A DNA stretch of 64,000 nucleotides from JAMXLG01 sp963765935 (GTDB lineage Bacteria; Vulcanimicrobiota; Vulcanimicrobiia; Vulcanimicrobiales; Vulcanimicrobiaceae). Below the pieces are notes generated by a model. That model was not told the origin of the DNA and did not search any database. It saw nothing but the letters and a program-made list of their open reading frames with translations. Made by a program: the position numbers and the translations under genes. Below are positions 17,602 through 26,058 of the stretch, one piece after another. Positions within the stretch are counted from its first letter, which is position 1. Each line of letters starts with the position of its first letter. Location of the stretch: contig CAVXXX010000004.1 in the NCBI GenBank assembly GCA_963765935.1, positions 301,957 to 365,956 of the forward strand. Direction: 5' to 3'.

Positions 17602-17745
17602 TTTACCTCCTTCAGACGTGCGCTCGCGACTTGAGCCTTTGTTTTTTAGCTCATTCGACTCAGAGCGATACGGCTCCATGTGGACGTTGTTGACCTATTT
17701 TCCGGCGGCACACAACGAACGCGATAATGCAACGATTTGTGACGC

Positions 17746-18226
17746 TCACCCCTTTGTGTCGCCGCCTGTTCTGTATCGAATCGGGTTTTTCGGATCCGAC
17801 GCAAAGATCTTGGCCGCCTCGGACAATAAACGGCGGAGTACATCGGTATCTACGTCATCGTATTTTTCAAAGCTAAAGTTGTTTGCGCCGGATCTAAGGC
17901 AGTTTAGCGCGTCAGCATACCATCGGACCAAGGGCGTTTGATTTCTTGTTACTGATAGATAGACGCTTATATAGTTCTTTTGAAGCGCAACGCCGATTGC
18001 AGGCCATTCAACAGACTGCCCTTTGCCCGCGGGGTATTGGAATCGCCCGTAACCGATCATGTTGAAGCGCATTCCAGGCTGTCCGGCCGGACTGCCGGCA
18101 TGGAAATAACGCGCGAGCGCAGGGCGCGCACTCTCGAATGAGCCTATCCAGTTTTTGGAGATCGCCCTTTCGGTCCGGATCGAAGTTAAAATAGTCTTTG
18201 AGGTTGTCGACTGGAACCTTAAACAT
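17746..18226 (-). pseudogene. DUF1801-type (YdhG-like) protein, frame broken near 18121
   Basis: Two frames join to one DUF1801-like protein. The N-terminal frame reads MFKVPVDNLKDYFNFDP and continues to KLDRLIREC. A one-base shift at about 18121 continues it as APALARYFHAGSPAGQPGMR, then NMIGYGRFQYP, VEWPAIGVALQKNYISVYLS and NNFSFEKYDDVDTDVL. Removing one T from the CCCTGCGCTC run restores a 159-aa protein. The start codon overlaps the NIPSNAP stop as TGATG, the mark of translational coupling, so the gene was a working third gene of that operon. Either a recent pseudogene or a consensus error. Confidence 0.8.
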
Positions 18227-19050
18227 CAGCAGTGTAGAGCTGAACGAGGTGTTGCCGCGAGTCGCCAAACCTCGGGCGGAGAGTACATATGCCAAAGGGC
18301 AAAGTTCTCTCGAATCTTCGCCCATTGCGGATTCGACGCCAGTGTGGATTGATACCGATCGTATGCGGCTTGATCTTGAAAACAGGAGAACCACGCGTAG
18401 ACGTTTGCGTCGCTGCGGATTGGGAGCTTCGGAAAGGTGTTTTCGCTATGCTCGGTAGCATACGTACCGACAACGCGCGCACCGGCTGCCGTGATCGCCG
18501 GCTTGATGGAGTGTACAAACGCCTCGTCGAACGTGTGCACGTCAAGGGATCCTAACGAGTAGATCGTCGCCACCAATAATCCCGAGGGCTCGTCCTGTGC
18601 CCCGATCGGCGCGCGAGCCGTCGTATCTATCGAGAATCCGGAATCGGGATGCGCCGGGTGCAACAACAACACATTGTCATTCTCGACGAGCATCGAATTG
18701 GCGACTTCGCGGTGCGCCTTCCACTCGGGACCACCGTAAAAATCGGTCAAAGCGGCTTTCCTCGCATCCATGTCCTTGAAGCCACGAATCCAAAAAAAGC
18801 GATTCGAATCATCAAGCACGCGGAACGTTCCGATGACGGTCATTCCGTCGGCTTCTTGGCTTTCGATAAAATTGCGCTCGAAGAGATCGATGAATTCTTG
18901 GAACGAGCCGGGCGTCAGCGTGTATTGCCGAATTTCGACAATAGGGCAGCACGCGGAGTTCGCGGCAACTGCCGGCGCACTCGGAAGCGATACATTCATG
19001 ACAACTCCTAAAACGGCGACCGCTCTCGCGAATAGTGATCGAGCTCGCAT
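18226..19050 (-). CDS. NIPSNAP family protein with signal peptide
   Basis: A 274-aa protein. MRARSLFARAVAVLGVVMN and the following SAPAVA form a signal peptide; a second start, ATG 18999 with AGGAG five bases before it, would give a leaderless-peptide form. The NIPSNAP core begins CCPIVEIRQYTLTPGSFQEFIDLFE, with GTFRVLDDSNRFFWIRGFKDM, and a second similar repeat after residue 140 (VATIYSLGSLDVHTFDEAF, YAWFSCFQDQAAYDRY). NIPSNAP domains are ferredoxin-like folds, often dimeric, of uncertain function. The gene is 5 nt after the family-A gene upstream and overlaps the DUF1801 gene downstream. The operon faces a TetR gene across two operator-like palindromes. Confidence 0.85.
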   Translation of the reverse strand: MRARSLFARAVAVLGVVMNVSLPSAPAVAANSACCPIVEIRQYTLTPGSFQEFIDLFERNFIESQEADGMTVIGTFRVLDDSNRFFWIRGFKDMDARKAALTDFYGGPEWKAHREVANSMLVENDNVLLLHPAHPDSGFSIDTTARAPIGAQDEPSGLLVATIYSLGSLDVHTFDEAFVHSIKPAITAAGARVVGTYATEHSENTFPKLPIRSDANVYAWFSCFQDQAAYDRYQSTLASNPQWAKIRENFALWHMYSPPEVWRLAATPRSALHC

Positions 19051-19055
19051 TCCTC

Positions 19056-19556
19056 TCAGCCGCTGATCCGGGAGAAGTCCATGACCCAGTTGTCTTCCCA
19101 CGTCTTTCCATTATCCGGTGAGAAGGCTTGAACCCAGCGACACTGATTTGAATCCTGATGCGTCCAAGTAAACCGAACGATAATTGGGCGCCCGTTGAAA
19201 TCTTCTTTGTCGTAAAAAGTTCCGATTCCGTTGTTAAAGTTTCCGGCAGTTGGAATGGAAAACTGCCCTGTTCCTGCGGTGCTCCAATAAATGCTCCACT
19301 TGCCTGTCTCCTGGCTGTAGAGTCGAACTGCGACGGCGTGAATCGGTTTTGGTGCATCGGGCGCATCGTAGTGCTCGATGTTTCCCATACCGCCGAGAAT
19401 CGGTGCCTCAACTGAGGTCGCTTTGAATTCATACCAATCACCGGATCCAGAGAGCGGCTTATGAAGACGCCGGTTTACGATCGCCCAGTGTCCGAACAGA
19501 AAATCGAAATCGGACCGGCCATCAAGCTTCGAAGAGTGCGTCGCGTTCTCAGACAT
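19056..19556 (-). CDS. Beta-rich protein, paralogue family A (DUF1579-like), cytoplasmic form
   Basis: A 166-aa protein beginning MSENATHSSKLDGRSDFDF and then LFGHWAIVNRRL. It shares with the proteins at 15476 and 38131 the strands AVRLYSQETGKWSIYW, GQFSIPTAGNF, FYDKEDFNGRPIIVRFTW and FSPDNGKTWEDNWVMDFSR. Unlike them it lacks a signal peptide from this start. An in-frame GTG at 19640 would add 28 residues that look unlike the family. First gene of the operon with NIPSNAP and the DUF1801 remnant, probably under the adjacent TetR repressor. Function unknown; a small-ligand binding barrel is plausible. Confidence 0.75.
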   Translation of the reverse strand: MSENATHSSKLDGRSDFDFLFGHWAIVNRRLHKPLSGSGDWYEFKATSVEAPILGGMGNIEHYDAPDAPKPIHAVAVRLYSQETGKWSIYWSTAGTGQFSIPTAGNFNNGIGTFYDKEDFNGRPIIVRFTWTHQDSNQCRWVQAFSPDNGKTWEDNWVMDFSRISG

Positions 19557-19660
19557 ATCAGGGATATTCTCTCTGAGGGCCCACGTAGCGCGAAAGAGCC
19601 AGCTTTGCACGCGACCACTGAACCACTCAAGAAGTGCCACGGCATGGTGAGATTTTTGTA

Positions 19661-19678
19661 AGAATAGGACGGTCGTCC
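19661..19678. promoter_or_regulatory. TetR operator-like site, imperfect copy
   Basis: AGAATAGGACGGTCGTCC repeats the left half of the perfect palindrome 30 bp downstream. Its reverse complement holds TATTCT, a -10-like box for the leftward NIPSNAP operon, so a bound repressor would block that promoter. Confidence 0.6.
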
Positions 19679-19690
19679 GGTTTTCATGCT

Positions 19691-19714
19691 AGAATAGGAT
19701 GACCGTCCTATTCT
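19691..19714. promoter_or_regulatory. TetR operator-like palindrome
   Basis: AGAATAGGA and TCCTATTCT form a perfect 9-bp inverted repeat around TGACCG. It lies 17 nt before the ATG of the TetR gene at 19731, as expected for an autoregulated TetR-family repressor. Confidence 0.75.
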
Positions 19715-19730
19715 TGTGATACGAGGACCG

Positions 19731-20360
19731 ATGGCACACCGAACCGTCAAACGATCAAAGCGCGGCTATAACGCCCAAGGGACGCGGCGGCGAATCTTAT
19801 CCGTCGCTTCAACCGAGTTTCAGGCGCGCGGTTACCACGCAACGAGCATGCACGACATCATGAGCCTCTCAGACGTGCCGGCAGGGTCCATCTATTACCA
19901 TTTCAAGACAAAGAAAAGTCTCGGCCTTGCGGTGATTCGTGAAGACGTCGCGCAATCGATCGAAGAGACGTGGATAGCTCCGATGCGCGCGGCCAAATCG
20001 GCGAAGGAAGGCGTCCTCTATGCGTTCGGAACGGTTGCGGACCAAATTGAGAACGATGGGCGTGGCGTTAAGGGGTGCCCGCTGAATAACCTCGCGATTG
20101 AGCTTTCTCTCGCGGATAAGGAGTTTCAGTCGGCGCTCGGGTTTCTTTTCGATGCATGGACCACCGCGGTTGCAGACCGCATTCGATCTGACATTAAGGA
20201 GCGCAAGTTACGTGGCTTAGATCCCAACGAGACAGCAACGATAGTCGTCGCCGGATTTTCGGGCGCCATGGCCCTCGCTAAAGCACAACAAGTGGTTGAC
20301 CCGATTCGCGCGTGCGCCCACCAATTAGCGTTGCTATTCGATCGGGGGATTCGGGCATGA
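19731..20360 (+). CDS. TetR/AcrR-family transcriptional repressor
   Basis: A 209-aa regulator. ATG 19731 is preferred because GAGG lies 6 nt before it; an in-frame GTG at 19716 overlaps the operator. Residues about 15-60 hold the TetR helix-turn-helix: RRRILSVASTEFQARGYHAT, then DIMSLSDVPAGSIYYHFKTKKSLG. The C-terminal domain (CPLNNLAIELS motif, about 115-125) is like the YfiR/TetR_C group. Its operators at 19661-19714 lie between it and the divergent NIPSNAP operon. The stop overlaps the next start as ATGA, so it is translationally coupled to the MocR gene. Confidence 0.9.
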   Translation: MAHRTVKRSKRGYNAQGTRRRILSVASTEFQARGYHATSMHDIMSLSDVPAGSIYYHFKTKKSLGLAVIREDVAQSIEETWIAPMRAAKSAKEGVLYAFGTVADQIENDGRGVKGCPLNNLAIELSLADKEFQSALGFLFDAWTTAVADRIRSDIKERKLRGLDPNETATIVVAGFSGAMALAKAQQVVDPIRACAHQLALLFDRGIRA

Positions 20361-21796
20361 GGGATCAGGGCATCGTCGTGGATCGCTCCTCGGATGTTCC
20401 GCTGCAACGACAGTTGGAAGCGTCGTTGCGCGATGCAATTCTTTCCGGTCGCATGAATTCCGGAGAGCGCATTCTCTCGAGCCGCGAGTTGCAAACGCAC
20501 CTCGGCCTTTCGCGGAACACCATTGTGAATGCTGTTGCACAGCTCCGAGCCGAGGGATACTTGGAGTGCATTCAGGGCGTGGGCACGTTCGTGGCGGAGT
20601 CATTAGACACGCGTCGCCATCCGCGGTTAAGCGGACAACAGGACGATTTTACGATCGTTCCTTCACCGTATGCCGCGCGCTCACTCGATGCGCGGCCGTT
20701 GGCGGAAAATCTGAGCGGGGCCGTTCCATTTCGGCCCGGCGTGCCCGCTCTCGATCTTTTCCCGGCGTCGACGTTTCGTCGCTGCCTGCGTTTCAGTGCG
20801 TCGACGACAAGTGCCATGGACTACCCAGAAGCGGGTGGCGATCGAGAGTTGCGTGAGGCGATTGCACAACGGCTTCGTCAGACGCGCGGCGTTGACTGCT
20901 CACCGAGCCAAATACTGATCACTGGTGGTGCTCAAGCAGCGTTTGCTTTAGTCGCGCATGTCATGCTGGAGCGCGGCGATATCGTTTTGACCGAGGAGCC
21001 GGGTTACCCGAGCGCACGTGCCACGTTTCTTTCTGTTGGTGCTCAGATCACGCCCGTGAATGTCGACCGCGATGGATTTGACGCCGCCGCGATCGGCGAA
21101 ATGCCGGCGAGAATGGCCCACGTAAGTCCATCGCATCAGTATCCAACAGGCGCAGTGCTTTCGTTGGAACGCCGCTTTGCTCTACTCGATTGGGCGGAAA
21201 AACACGATGGCTGGATTCTCGAAGACGATTACGATAGCGAATTCAATTATACAGGGAAGCCGCAGCCGGCGCTCTTTGGCCTCGGCGAAGGACGCAGAGT
21301 TATCTACGTAGGCACATTCAGTAAGGTGCTCTCACCAGCGTTGCGCGTAGGATATCTGGTTGTTCCGCGGTCGCTTCAGAGCGCATTCCAAGCAGTTCAC
21401 ACGGTTGCAGGAGCGCAACCTAGCCGGATTCTCCAGAAAGCCGTCGCGAGATTCATCGGCGAAGGACATTTCGCGCGACATGTGACGAAGATGCGAAAAA
21501 TCTACGATGAGCGCCGGAAAGCGACAGCTGGGGAATTCGTCAGAGCGTTCGGGGCGTCCGCGCAGATTCGCGATACAAAAGCCGGCTTGCACTTCATCGT
21601 GCGTCTCGCCGGCGACATTCCGGCATCATCCTTATCGGAGCGAGCTGAACGCGCCGGATACATCATACCGGCGCTTTCGAGTTACTGTCTGAGGGATTCT
21701 AAGATGAACGGGATCGTCGTCGGCTATGCGGCCACTTCAATCGACGAAAGTAAGCGAGCAGTTCACGATCTTCTGAGCCTAGCCAGGGCGATCTGA
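20357..21796 (+). CDS. MocR-family regulator: GntR-type wHTH fused to a PLP aminotransferase domain
   Basis: A 479-aa protein. Residues about 10-75 form the GntR winged helix (VPLQRQLEASLRDAILSGRM, SSRELQTHLGLSRNTIVNAVAQLRAEGYLE). The rest is a fold-type I aminotransferase domain with DYPEAGGDRELREAIAQRL, ITGGAQAAF, SPSHQYPTG, EDDYDSEFNY and the PLP lysine in VGTFSKVLSPALRVGYLV. MocR proteins sense PLP, GABA or amino-acid derivatives and regulate nearby genes. It starts inside the TetR stop (ATGA) and its 3' end overlaps the convergent GNAT remnant. The target genes are not evident. Confidence 0.9.
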   Translation: MRDQGIVVDRSSDVPLQRQLEASLRDAILSGRMNSGERILSSRELQTHLGLSRNTIVNAVAQLRAEGYLECIQGVGTFVAESLDTRRHPRLSGQQDDFTIVPSPYAARSLDARPLAENLSGAVPFRPGVPALDLFPASTFRRCLRFSASTTSAMDYPEAGGDRELREAIAQRLRQTRGVDCSPSQILITGGAQAAFALVAHVMLERGDIVLTEEPGYPSARATFLSVGAQITPVNVDRDGFDAAAIGEMPARMAHVSPSHQYPTGAVLSLERRFALLDWAEKHDGWILEDDYDSEFNYTGKPQPALFGLGEGRRVIYVGTFSKVLSPALRVGYLVVPRSLQSAFQAVHTVAGAQPSRILQKAVARFIGEGHFARHVTKMRKIYDERRKATAGEFVRAFGASAQIRDTKAGLHFIVRLAGDIPASSLSERAERAGYIIPALSSYCLRDSKMNGIVVGYAATSIDESKRAVHDLLSLARAI

Positions 21797-22319
21797 CGTA
21801 GCTTTCACCCGTTCGAGGAATAGGGTGAACTTGTCGTTGTAATTCCCCTCCTCGTATACCTCGATAGCCGCACTTCTCTGCGACTTTTTGTGAAGCGACG
21901 TTCTGTGGATTTATCAGACACACGGTCCGCGACGTTGGGAGATTCTCGTCGGCCCAAGACAGAACGGCGCGTACAGATTCCGTAGCGATCCCTTGTCCAT
22001 GGAACGCCGACGCTAGCGCATATCCGATCTCCGGATCGCGCTTCATTGAGGCCGCGATGTCTCGCTTGAAATCGGCTAAGCCGACTTCTCCCACGAATTC
22101 ATGGCCATCCTTGGTTTCAATTAGCCAATATCCAAACCCAAGCATCGCCCAGTGTCCGACATAGGCCTGTAGTCTCGCCCACGTTTGAGTTTCCGTGGAC
22201 GGTTTTCCGCCAATATATTGCGTGACGATCGGGTCCGCCCACATTGCCGTGCACGCCTGTAGATCGCCGTAACGATGACCGCGAAGCCGAAGGCGTGCGG
22301 TTTCAATTATTGGTGGCAT
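21779..22319 (-). pseudogene. GNAT acetyltransferase (RimJ/RimL type), frame broken near 21863
   Basis: The main frame starts MPPIIETARLRLRGHRYGDL at 22319 and carries a GNAT core: TQYIGGKP, YWLIETKDGHEFVGEVGL, EIGYALASAFHGQGIATE, and CLINPQNVASQKVAEKCGYR. After GYR a one-base loss near 21863 sends it into a long non-homologous tail. In the neighbouring frame the natural C-terminus EVYEEGNYNDKFTLFLERV follows and stops at 21779. A typical 180-aa protein is therefore restored by one added base. Family members acetylate ribosomal protein N-termini or small molecules. The restored end overlaps the convergent MocR gene by 18 nt. Confidence 0.8.
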
Positions 22320-22406
22320 CGTATGCATGCACCAGGATTTGAATGAGGCGAATCTTGGACCTCGTGGTAGCGTCAACATGCTCGAAAGTGGACCCATCGA
22401 TCATCG

Positions 22407-22979
22407 TCACGTCAGTGCTTCAAGTTGAATTTGCTTTGCAAGGTGATAGGCCATGCCGAGGTCACTATCGTCTTCCACGAGGACTCGTCCAACCACCAAG
22501 ACCGAGTTGTTCGGAGACATTATCTTTGTCGCTCCGTCTGGCACCGCGCCTTTCCAGTGCGGACCGCTGATCAGGTACTTGCCGGCCTCCGTTCCCGTAG
22601 TGCGTTTGCCGACGTAGGCAAAATTCGTGTTGCTCGATGGATCGGTGAATTGCACGCTGTAGTATCGCCCATTCATTTCCGGAACGTGCAGAATTTGCGG
22701 TCTTCTTGAGAGATCAAGCCAGCCGATTGTGATGAGCGTGTCGCGGTTCACGCCAGTAGTCGCCAATTTTGAAGCCGAGGTGGGCGGGTGGAGGGGGTCG
22801 GCAAAAAGCGCTTGGGACTCCGTGTAGAGCGTATTTACCGGGATGGGACCGTCGCCGAGCCCTTTCACGAGAATCGCCCTCTTATACGCGTACAGTATCA
22901 TGCGCGGCCAAAAGTAGATGAAAAGGAACCATGTCGTAATACAAACCGCACCGAATATGAGGAGATGTTCCGTCGCCAT
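22407..22979 (-). CDS. DUF1254 protein, membrane-anchored
   Basis: A 190-aa protein starting MATEHLLIFGAVCITTWFLF, one N-terminal membrane helix (about 5-25). Typical DUF1254 strings follow: LTESQALFADP-like NTLYTESQALFADPLHPPT, NRDTLITIGWLDLSRRPQILHVPE and NGRYYSVQFTDPSSNTNFAYVGKRTTG. It starts one base after the stop of the DUF1214 gene. DUF1254 and DUF1214 are commonly found together or fused; here they are split in two and both membrane-tethered. Function unknown. Confidence 0.88.
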   Translation of the reverse strand: MATEHLLIFGAVCITTWFLFIYFWPRMILYAYKRAILVKGLGDGPIPVNTLYTESQALFADPLHPPTSASKLATTGVNRDTLITIGWLDLSRRPQILHVPEMNGRYYSVQFTDPSSNTNFAYVGKRTTGTEAGKYLISGPHWKGAVPDGATKIMSPNNSVLVVGRVLVEDDSDLGMAYHLAKQIQLEALT

Positions 22980-22980
22980 A

Positions 22981-23658
22981 TCACTTGGCCTGAGCGACCG
23001 GCGGTATCTTGTATGTGCCGTTGAGAATAGCCGCCCCAGGCTCATAGACGCGCAGCCACAGTACGAATTTACCTGCCGGCGCGGGCAGCCAGTTCGATTC
23101 ATAACCTGCCGGAGCTGTGTTCTGAATGTAGATATTGACGGAGCCGTCGACGTTGGGCACAAGGCCGGAGCGATCACTTACGCTGTACCGGTTGATCGCA
23201 TTCGGCACAAAGTGATTTTTCGCGTCGCCCATAGTCAGCGACCAGAATGCATCGTTGGGCGGCAGGCAACCCGACGGGAAATGCATGATGTAGTCGTGCT
23301 CCCCGTTGAGCGTATGGCCCGAACCATCTGTGTTTGTCCACCAATACATGGCCTCTTCCGGTACGTTCACGGGGCCGGGGAAATATTGGGCGTGTGCGGC
23401 TCGGAGCAGCATGCCGTTGCCAGGAACGCCCAATCCGAACATTGTGATCCAGCCGTTGGTCTTCGTGGCCTTGATCCTCGCGTAGGCTTGGGCCGTCACG
23501 AATGCGAGCCCAACGCCGATGAGGAAGCCTTGCATCAAGTCGAGGCGCGTCGTTCTTGAATGCACAAAAAAGTGACCAAAAAAGAATCCGTGGATGATGA
23601 AGACGGCGCATATCACCCCGTCGAGCACTGCTAGATAGAAGGTGTATGTTCGACTCAT
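22981..23658 (-). CDS. DUF1214 protein, membrane-anchored
   Basis: A 225-aa protein with two N-terminal hydrophobic helices (about 5-30 and 42-60) followed by the DUF1214 domain: GNGMLLRAAHAQYFPGPVNV, MHFPSGCLPPNDAFWSLTMGD, NRYSVSDRS and the conserved ESNWLPAPAGKFVLWLRVYEP ending near residue 205. The usual order in this family is DUF1254 then DUF1214, whereas here DUF1214 comes first in the transcript. Coupled with the DUF1254 gene (gap of 1 nt). Function unknown, probably on the periplasmic face of the membrane. Confidence 0.88.
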   Translation of the reverse strand: MSRTYTFYLAVLDGVICAVFIIHGFFFGHFFVHSRTTRLDLMQGFLIGVGLAFVTAQAYARIKATKTNGWITMFGLGVPGNGMLLRAAHAQYFPGPVNVPEEAMYWWTNTDGSGHTLNGEHDYIMHFPSGCLPPNDAFWSLTMGDAKNHFVPNAINRYSVSDRSGLVPNVDGSVNIYIQNTAPAGYESNWLPAPAGKFVLWLRVYEPGAAILNGTYKIPPVAQAK

Positions 23659-23721
23659 AGTATTTGTGACCGACGCCTCGGCACCAAGCCCAGGCTCTTC
23701 CTTTCATGTTGCGCATAGCGA

Positions 23722-23727
23722 TAATAT
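23722..23727 (+). promoter_or_regulatory. Putative -10 element TAATAT
   Basis: TAATAT is exactly 6 nt before ATG 23734; GAGG also directly abuts the start codon. Confidence 0.45.
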
Positions 23728-23733
23728 GCGAGG

Positions 23734-24192
23734 ATGGGAACGTACACGTTTCTCTTCTGTGTGCTCGCGTTGGCTTTCTATAACGTTGGCACGATCTGGG
23801 CGCACGAAGTTGATATCTTCCGCTCCTGGCAATATGTGAGCAGCGATTTTCATGGCGTTCAACAAGCGCACTGGCGAAAGATCCCATACTGGATATTCGC
23901 GCCGGTCGCATTAGCGTACGTCGGAACGGTCGCTCTCATTTGGTATCGACCCGCGGGCACGCCACTGTGGGGAATCGTAGCTTCTACGGCCGCACAGACT
24001 TCGTCAATCGTTCTGACTGCAGCCTATTGGGGTAGATGGCAGGCCGCTCTTAGCCGTGATCCCGCCGGCGCGCAAAGTCGATACTTGAAGCGCATTCTTC
24101 GTACGCACTGGATTCGCACAACCCTGACCACCTTAGCAGCGATCGCGTTGCTTGTCGCTGCGATCGCGACAAATGCTCAAATAGGTCGATAA
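23734..24192 (+). CDS. Four-helix membrane protein (DUF1772-like)
   Basis: A 152-aa integral membrane protein with four hydrophobic segments (about 2-20, 50-72, 78-98 and 125-145). The first helix is followed by WAHEVDIFRSWQYV and later a conserved-looking HWRKIPYWIF. The size and topology resemble DUF1772/anthrone-oxygenase-like small membrane proteins, but the match is by eye and weak. It diverges from the DUF1214/DUF1254 operon. Confidence 0.7.
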   Translation: MGTYTFLFCVLALAFYNVGTIWAHEVDIFRSWQYVSSDFHGVQQAHWRKIPYWIFAPVALAYVGTVALIWYRPAGTPLWGIVASTAAQTSSIVLTAAYWGRWQAALSRDPAGAQSRYLKRILRTHWIRTTLTTLAAIALLVAAIATNAQIGR

Positions 24193-24225
24193 CGTCCAAC
24201 GGTGATTTCGTTCATTGTTACGCTG

Positions 24226-24711
24226 TTACACTCGTACGCAGACGGTGTTGGAAGTGAACGTCCGGCCGCTTTTATCGTGGCCGGTGAGTTTGAACTTGTA
24301 GCCGCGCTTGTCTAGAAGGACGACGGCGCTCGAGCCATCCGCGGGGTATCGGTCCGTCCACTGCGCACCATTGAAATCGCGAGACGAGCTGTATCGTGTA
24401 AAGTATGTACCATCTTGGTCAACCGACACGATATTCCAGTGCTTTGCCCCTGCTTCATAACCTACGTAGGTTGAAGCATAATCGGCGGGCTGTCCATTTT
24501 GCGGCGCGAATACTGTATCGGCACGGACGAACGACCCAAACGGTTGGTTGATGCTGCGAAAATGCCACGTCGTCCCGGATCTGTCGTGCTGCGTGCAGCT
24601 AAACGTTCCAAGTAAGTCTGGAATAGCCACTTGGGTCGCCATCACTCGGCTGATCGAAAGTAACAGTACTGCCGGTAAGGTAAAGCCCAATCCGGCAATC
24701 TTATGAATCAT
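24226..24711 (-). CDS. Secreted beta-rich protein, paralogue family B
   Basis: A 161-aa protein with an N-terminal signal peptide (IHKIAGLGFTLPAVLLLSIS, cleavage after VMA likely). The mature protein carries TFSCTQHDRSGTTWHFRSIN, then VGYEAGAKHWNIVSVDQDG and YFTRYSSS. These match the protein at 46591-47082 segment for segment, including a Cys near each end that could form a disulfide (SCTQ and NTVCVRV). No known domain recognised. Unknown extracytoplasmic function. Confidence 0.8.
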   Translation of the reverse strand: MIHKIAGLGFTLPAVLLLSISRVMATQVAIPDLLGTFSCTQHDRSGTTWHFRSINQPFGSFVRADTVFAPQNGQPADYASTYVGYEAGAKHWNIVSVDQDGTYFTRYSSSRDFNGAQWTDRYPADGSSAVVLLDKRGYKFKLTGHDKSGRTFTSNTVCVRV

Positions 24712-24850
24712 GCAAACTCAGCGACGCCAACAATGTCGCGATGCCGCATAGGATCGCAAGCCATCGCCTCATTAGCCCACTATAGCCTAGTAGCGAACGC
24801 ATCTAAAGAGCCAATTTCGCTGGATGTAATAGGTCCAACGTTCATGGTGT

Positions 24851-25987
24851 TCATGCGAGAGCTTGATCGATGTCCTCAATGAGGTCGTCGACGTGTTCCA
24901 GTCCAACCGACACTCGAAGGAGGTCGTCGGCGATGCCTTCTGTCGGCTTCGTCGTCGATGCGACGTGCCGTATCAAACTCTCGGGACCGCCGAGGCTCCC
25001 GGCGTTTATAAATACGCGTAGCCGCGAGGCGACGTCAATTGCAGCATCGCTGCCGCCATGGACACGGAATGAGAGCATCCCGCCAAAGGCGCTCATCTGC
25101 GCGCTAGCGACGGCATGGCCGGGATGAGACTCCAATCCAGGATAATGGACTGCCAGAATCCGGGGATGACGTTCGAGCGCCTTGGCGATCGCGATTGCGT
25201 TTGTGGAATGCGCCTTCATTCGTACTTCCAAGGTGCGCAAACCGCGGAAAACCAACCACGACGAAAAAGGCGATGCAACGCTGCCGAACGTTTTCCGAAT
25301 GTGCGAGACAGCGGCGTAATCCCCGGCGTCGGTCGCAAACACGAGCGCTCCACTCATGACGTCACTATGGCCGCCCATGTATTTGGTCGTCGAATGCAGC
25401 ACGATGTCCGCGCCAAGTTCGAGCGGGCGAAGTAAGGCCGGAGTGCTAAACGTGCTATCAACGAGAAGTCGCGCGTTGCCGGCATGCGCGATCGTTGCCA
25501 GGCCGCGAACATCGCTTACCTTCAAGAGTGGATTCGATGGCGTCTCAGCCCAAATCAAGACGGTGTTGCTTTGCATCGCCGACGCAACACGATCGAGGCT
25601 CGTCATATCGACGAACGAGAATTCGACGTCCAACCGAGGGAGCAGCTCCGGAATAAGCGCTTGGTATCCGTAAAAGAGATCGTCGGGGAAGATGACGTGC
25701 GTGCGGGGCTTGAGACTGTGAAAATACGCTGCGCCGGCGGCGGTGCCGGAAGCAAACGCGAGCGCCCGTGCGCCGCCGTCGAGCACCGCTAGCGCTTCCT
25801 CGAGCCGGCGCTGAATCGGATTATCGTAGAGCGCGTAGACGAACCCGTTTATAAGTTCGCCGTTCGGATGATGCTCGTAATTGTTCGACAGGTACAATGG
25901 CGGTACGATCGCGCCCGTAGCGTCCCGCTCGGCGCCGGCATGAACGGCGTTCGTGGCAAATCTGCGCTTTGACCGGCTCTCAATCAT
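24851..25987 (-). CDS. Trans-sulfuration PLP enzyme (cystathionine gamma-synthase/lyase family)
   Basis: A 378-aa protein of the Cys/Met-metabolism family. Start ATG 25987 (MIESRSKRRFATNAVHAGAE) is preferred over 26047, since family members start about here and TATCAT lies 7 nt upstream. Signatures are the substrate-loop YLSNNYEHHPNGELINGFVYALYDNPIQRRLEE, DDLFYGYQ, WAETPSNPLLKVSD, and the PLP lysine in VLHSTTKYMGGHSDVMSGAL (about residue 198). The C-terminus SLGGPESLIRHVAST and RVSVGLEHVDDLIEDI is complete. It makes or breaks cystathionine, or releases methanethiol from methionine; the reaction cannot be fixed from sequence. It diverges from a LysR gene that may control it. Confidence 0.88.
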   Translation of the reverse strand: MIESRSKRRFATNAVHAGAERDATGAIVPPLYLSNNYEHHPNGELINGFVYALYDNPIQRRLEEALAVLDGGARALAFASGTAAGAAYFHSLKPRTHVIFPDDLFYGYQALIPELLPRLDVEFSFVDMTSLDRVASAMQSNTVLIWAETPSNPLLKVSDVRGLATIAHAGNARLLVDSTFSTPALLRPLELGADIVLHSTTKYMGGHSDVMSGALVFATDAGDYAAVSHIRKTFGSVASPFSSWLVFRGLRTLEVRMKAHSTNAIAIAKALERHPRILAVHYPGLESHPGHAVASAQMSAFGGMLSFRVHGGSDAAIDVASRLRVFINAGSLGGPESLIRHVASTTKPTEGIADDLLRVSVGLEHVDDLIEDIDQALA

Positions 25988-25994
25988 GCTTCGC

Positions 25995-26000
25995 ATGATA
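25995..26000 (-). promoter_or_regulatory. Putative -10 element TATCAT
   Basis: On the reverse strand TATCAT is 7 nt before ATG 25987, supporting the shorter start of the trans-sulfuration enzyme. Confidence 0.4.
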
Positions 26001-26058
26001 CGGACGGCAGGGCCGGTTCGCAACCCGCCTTTGGTGATATCTGTCATCGTAAATACCG

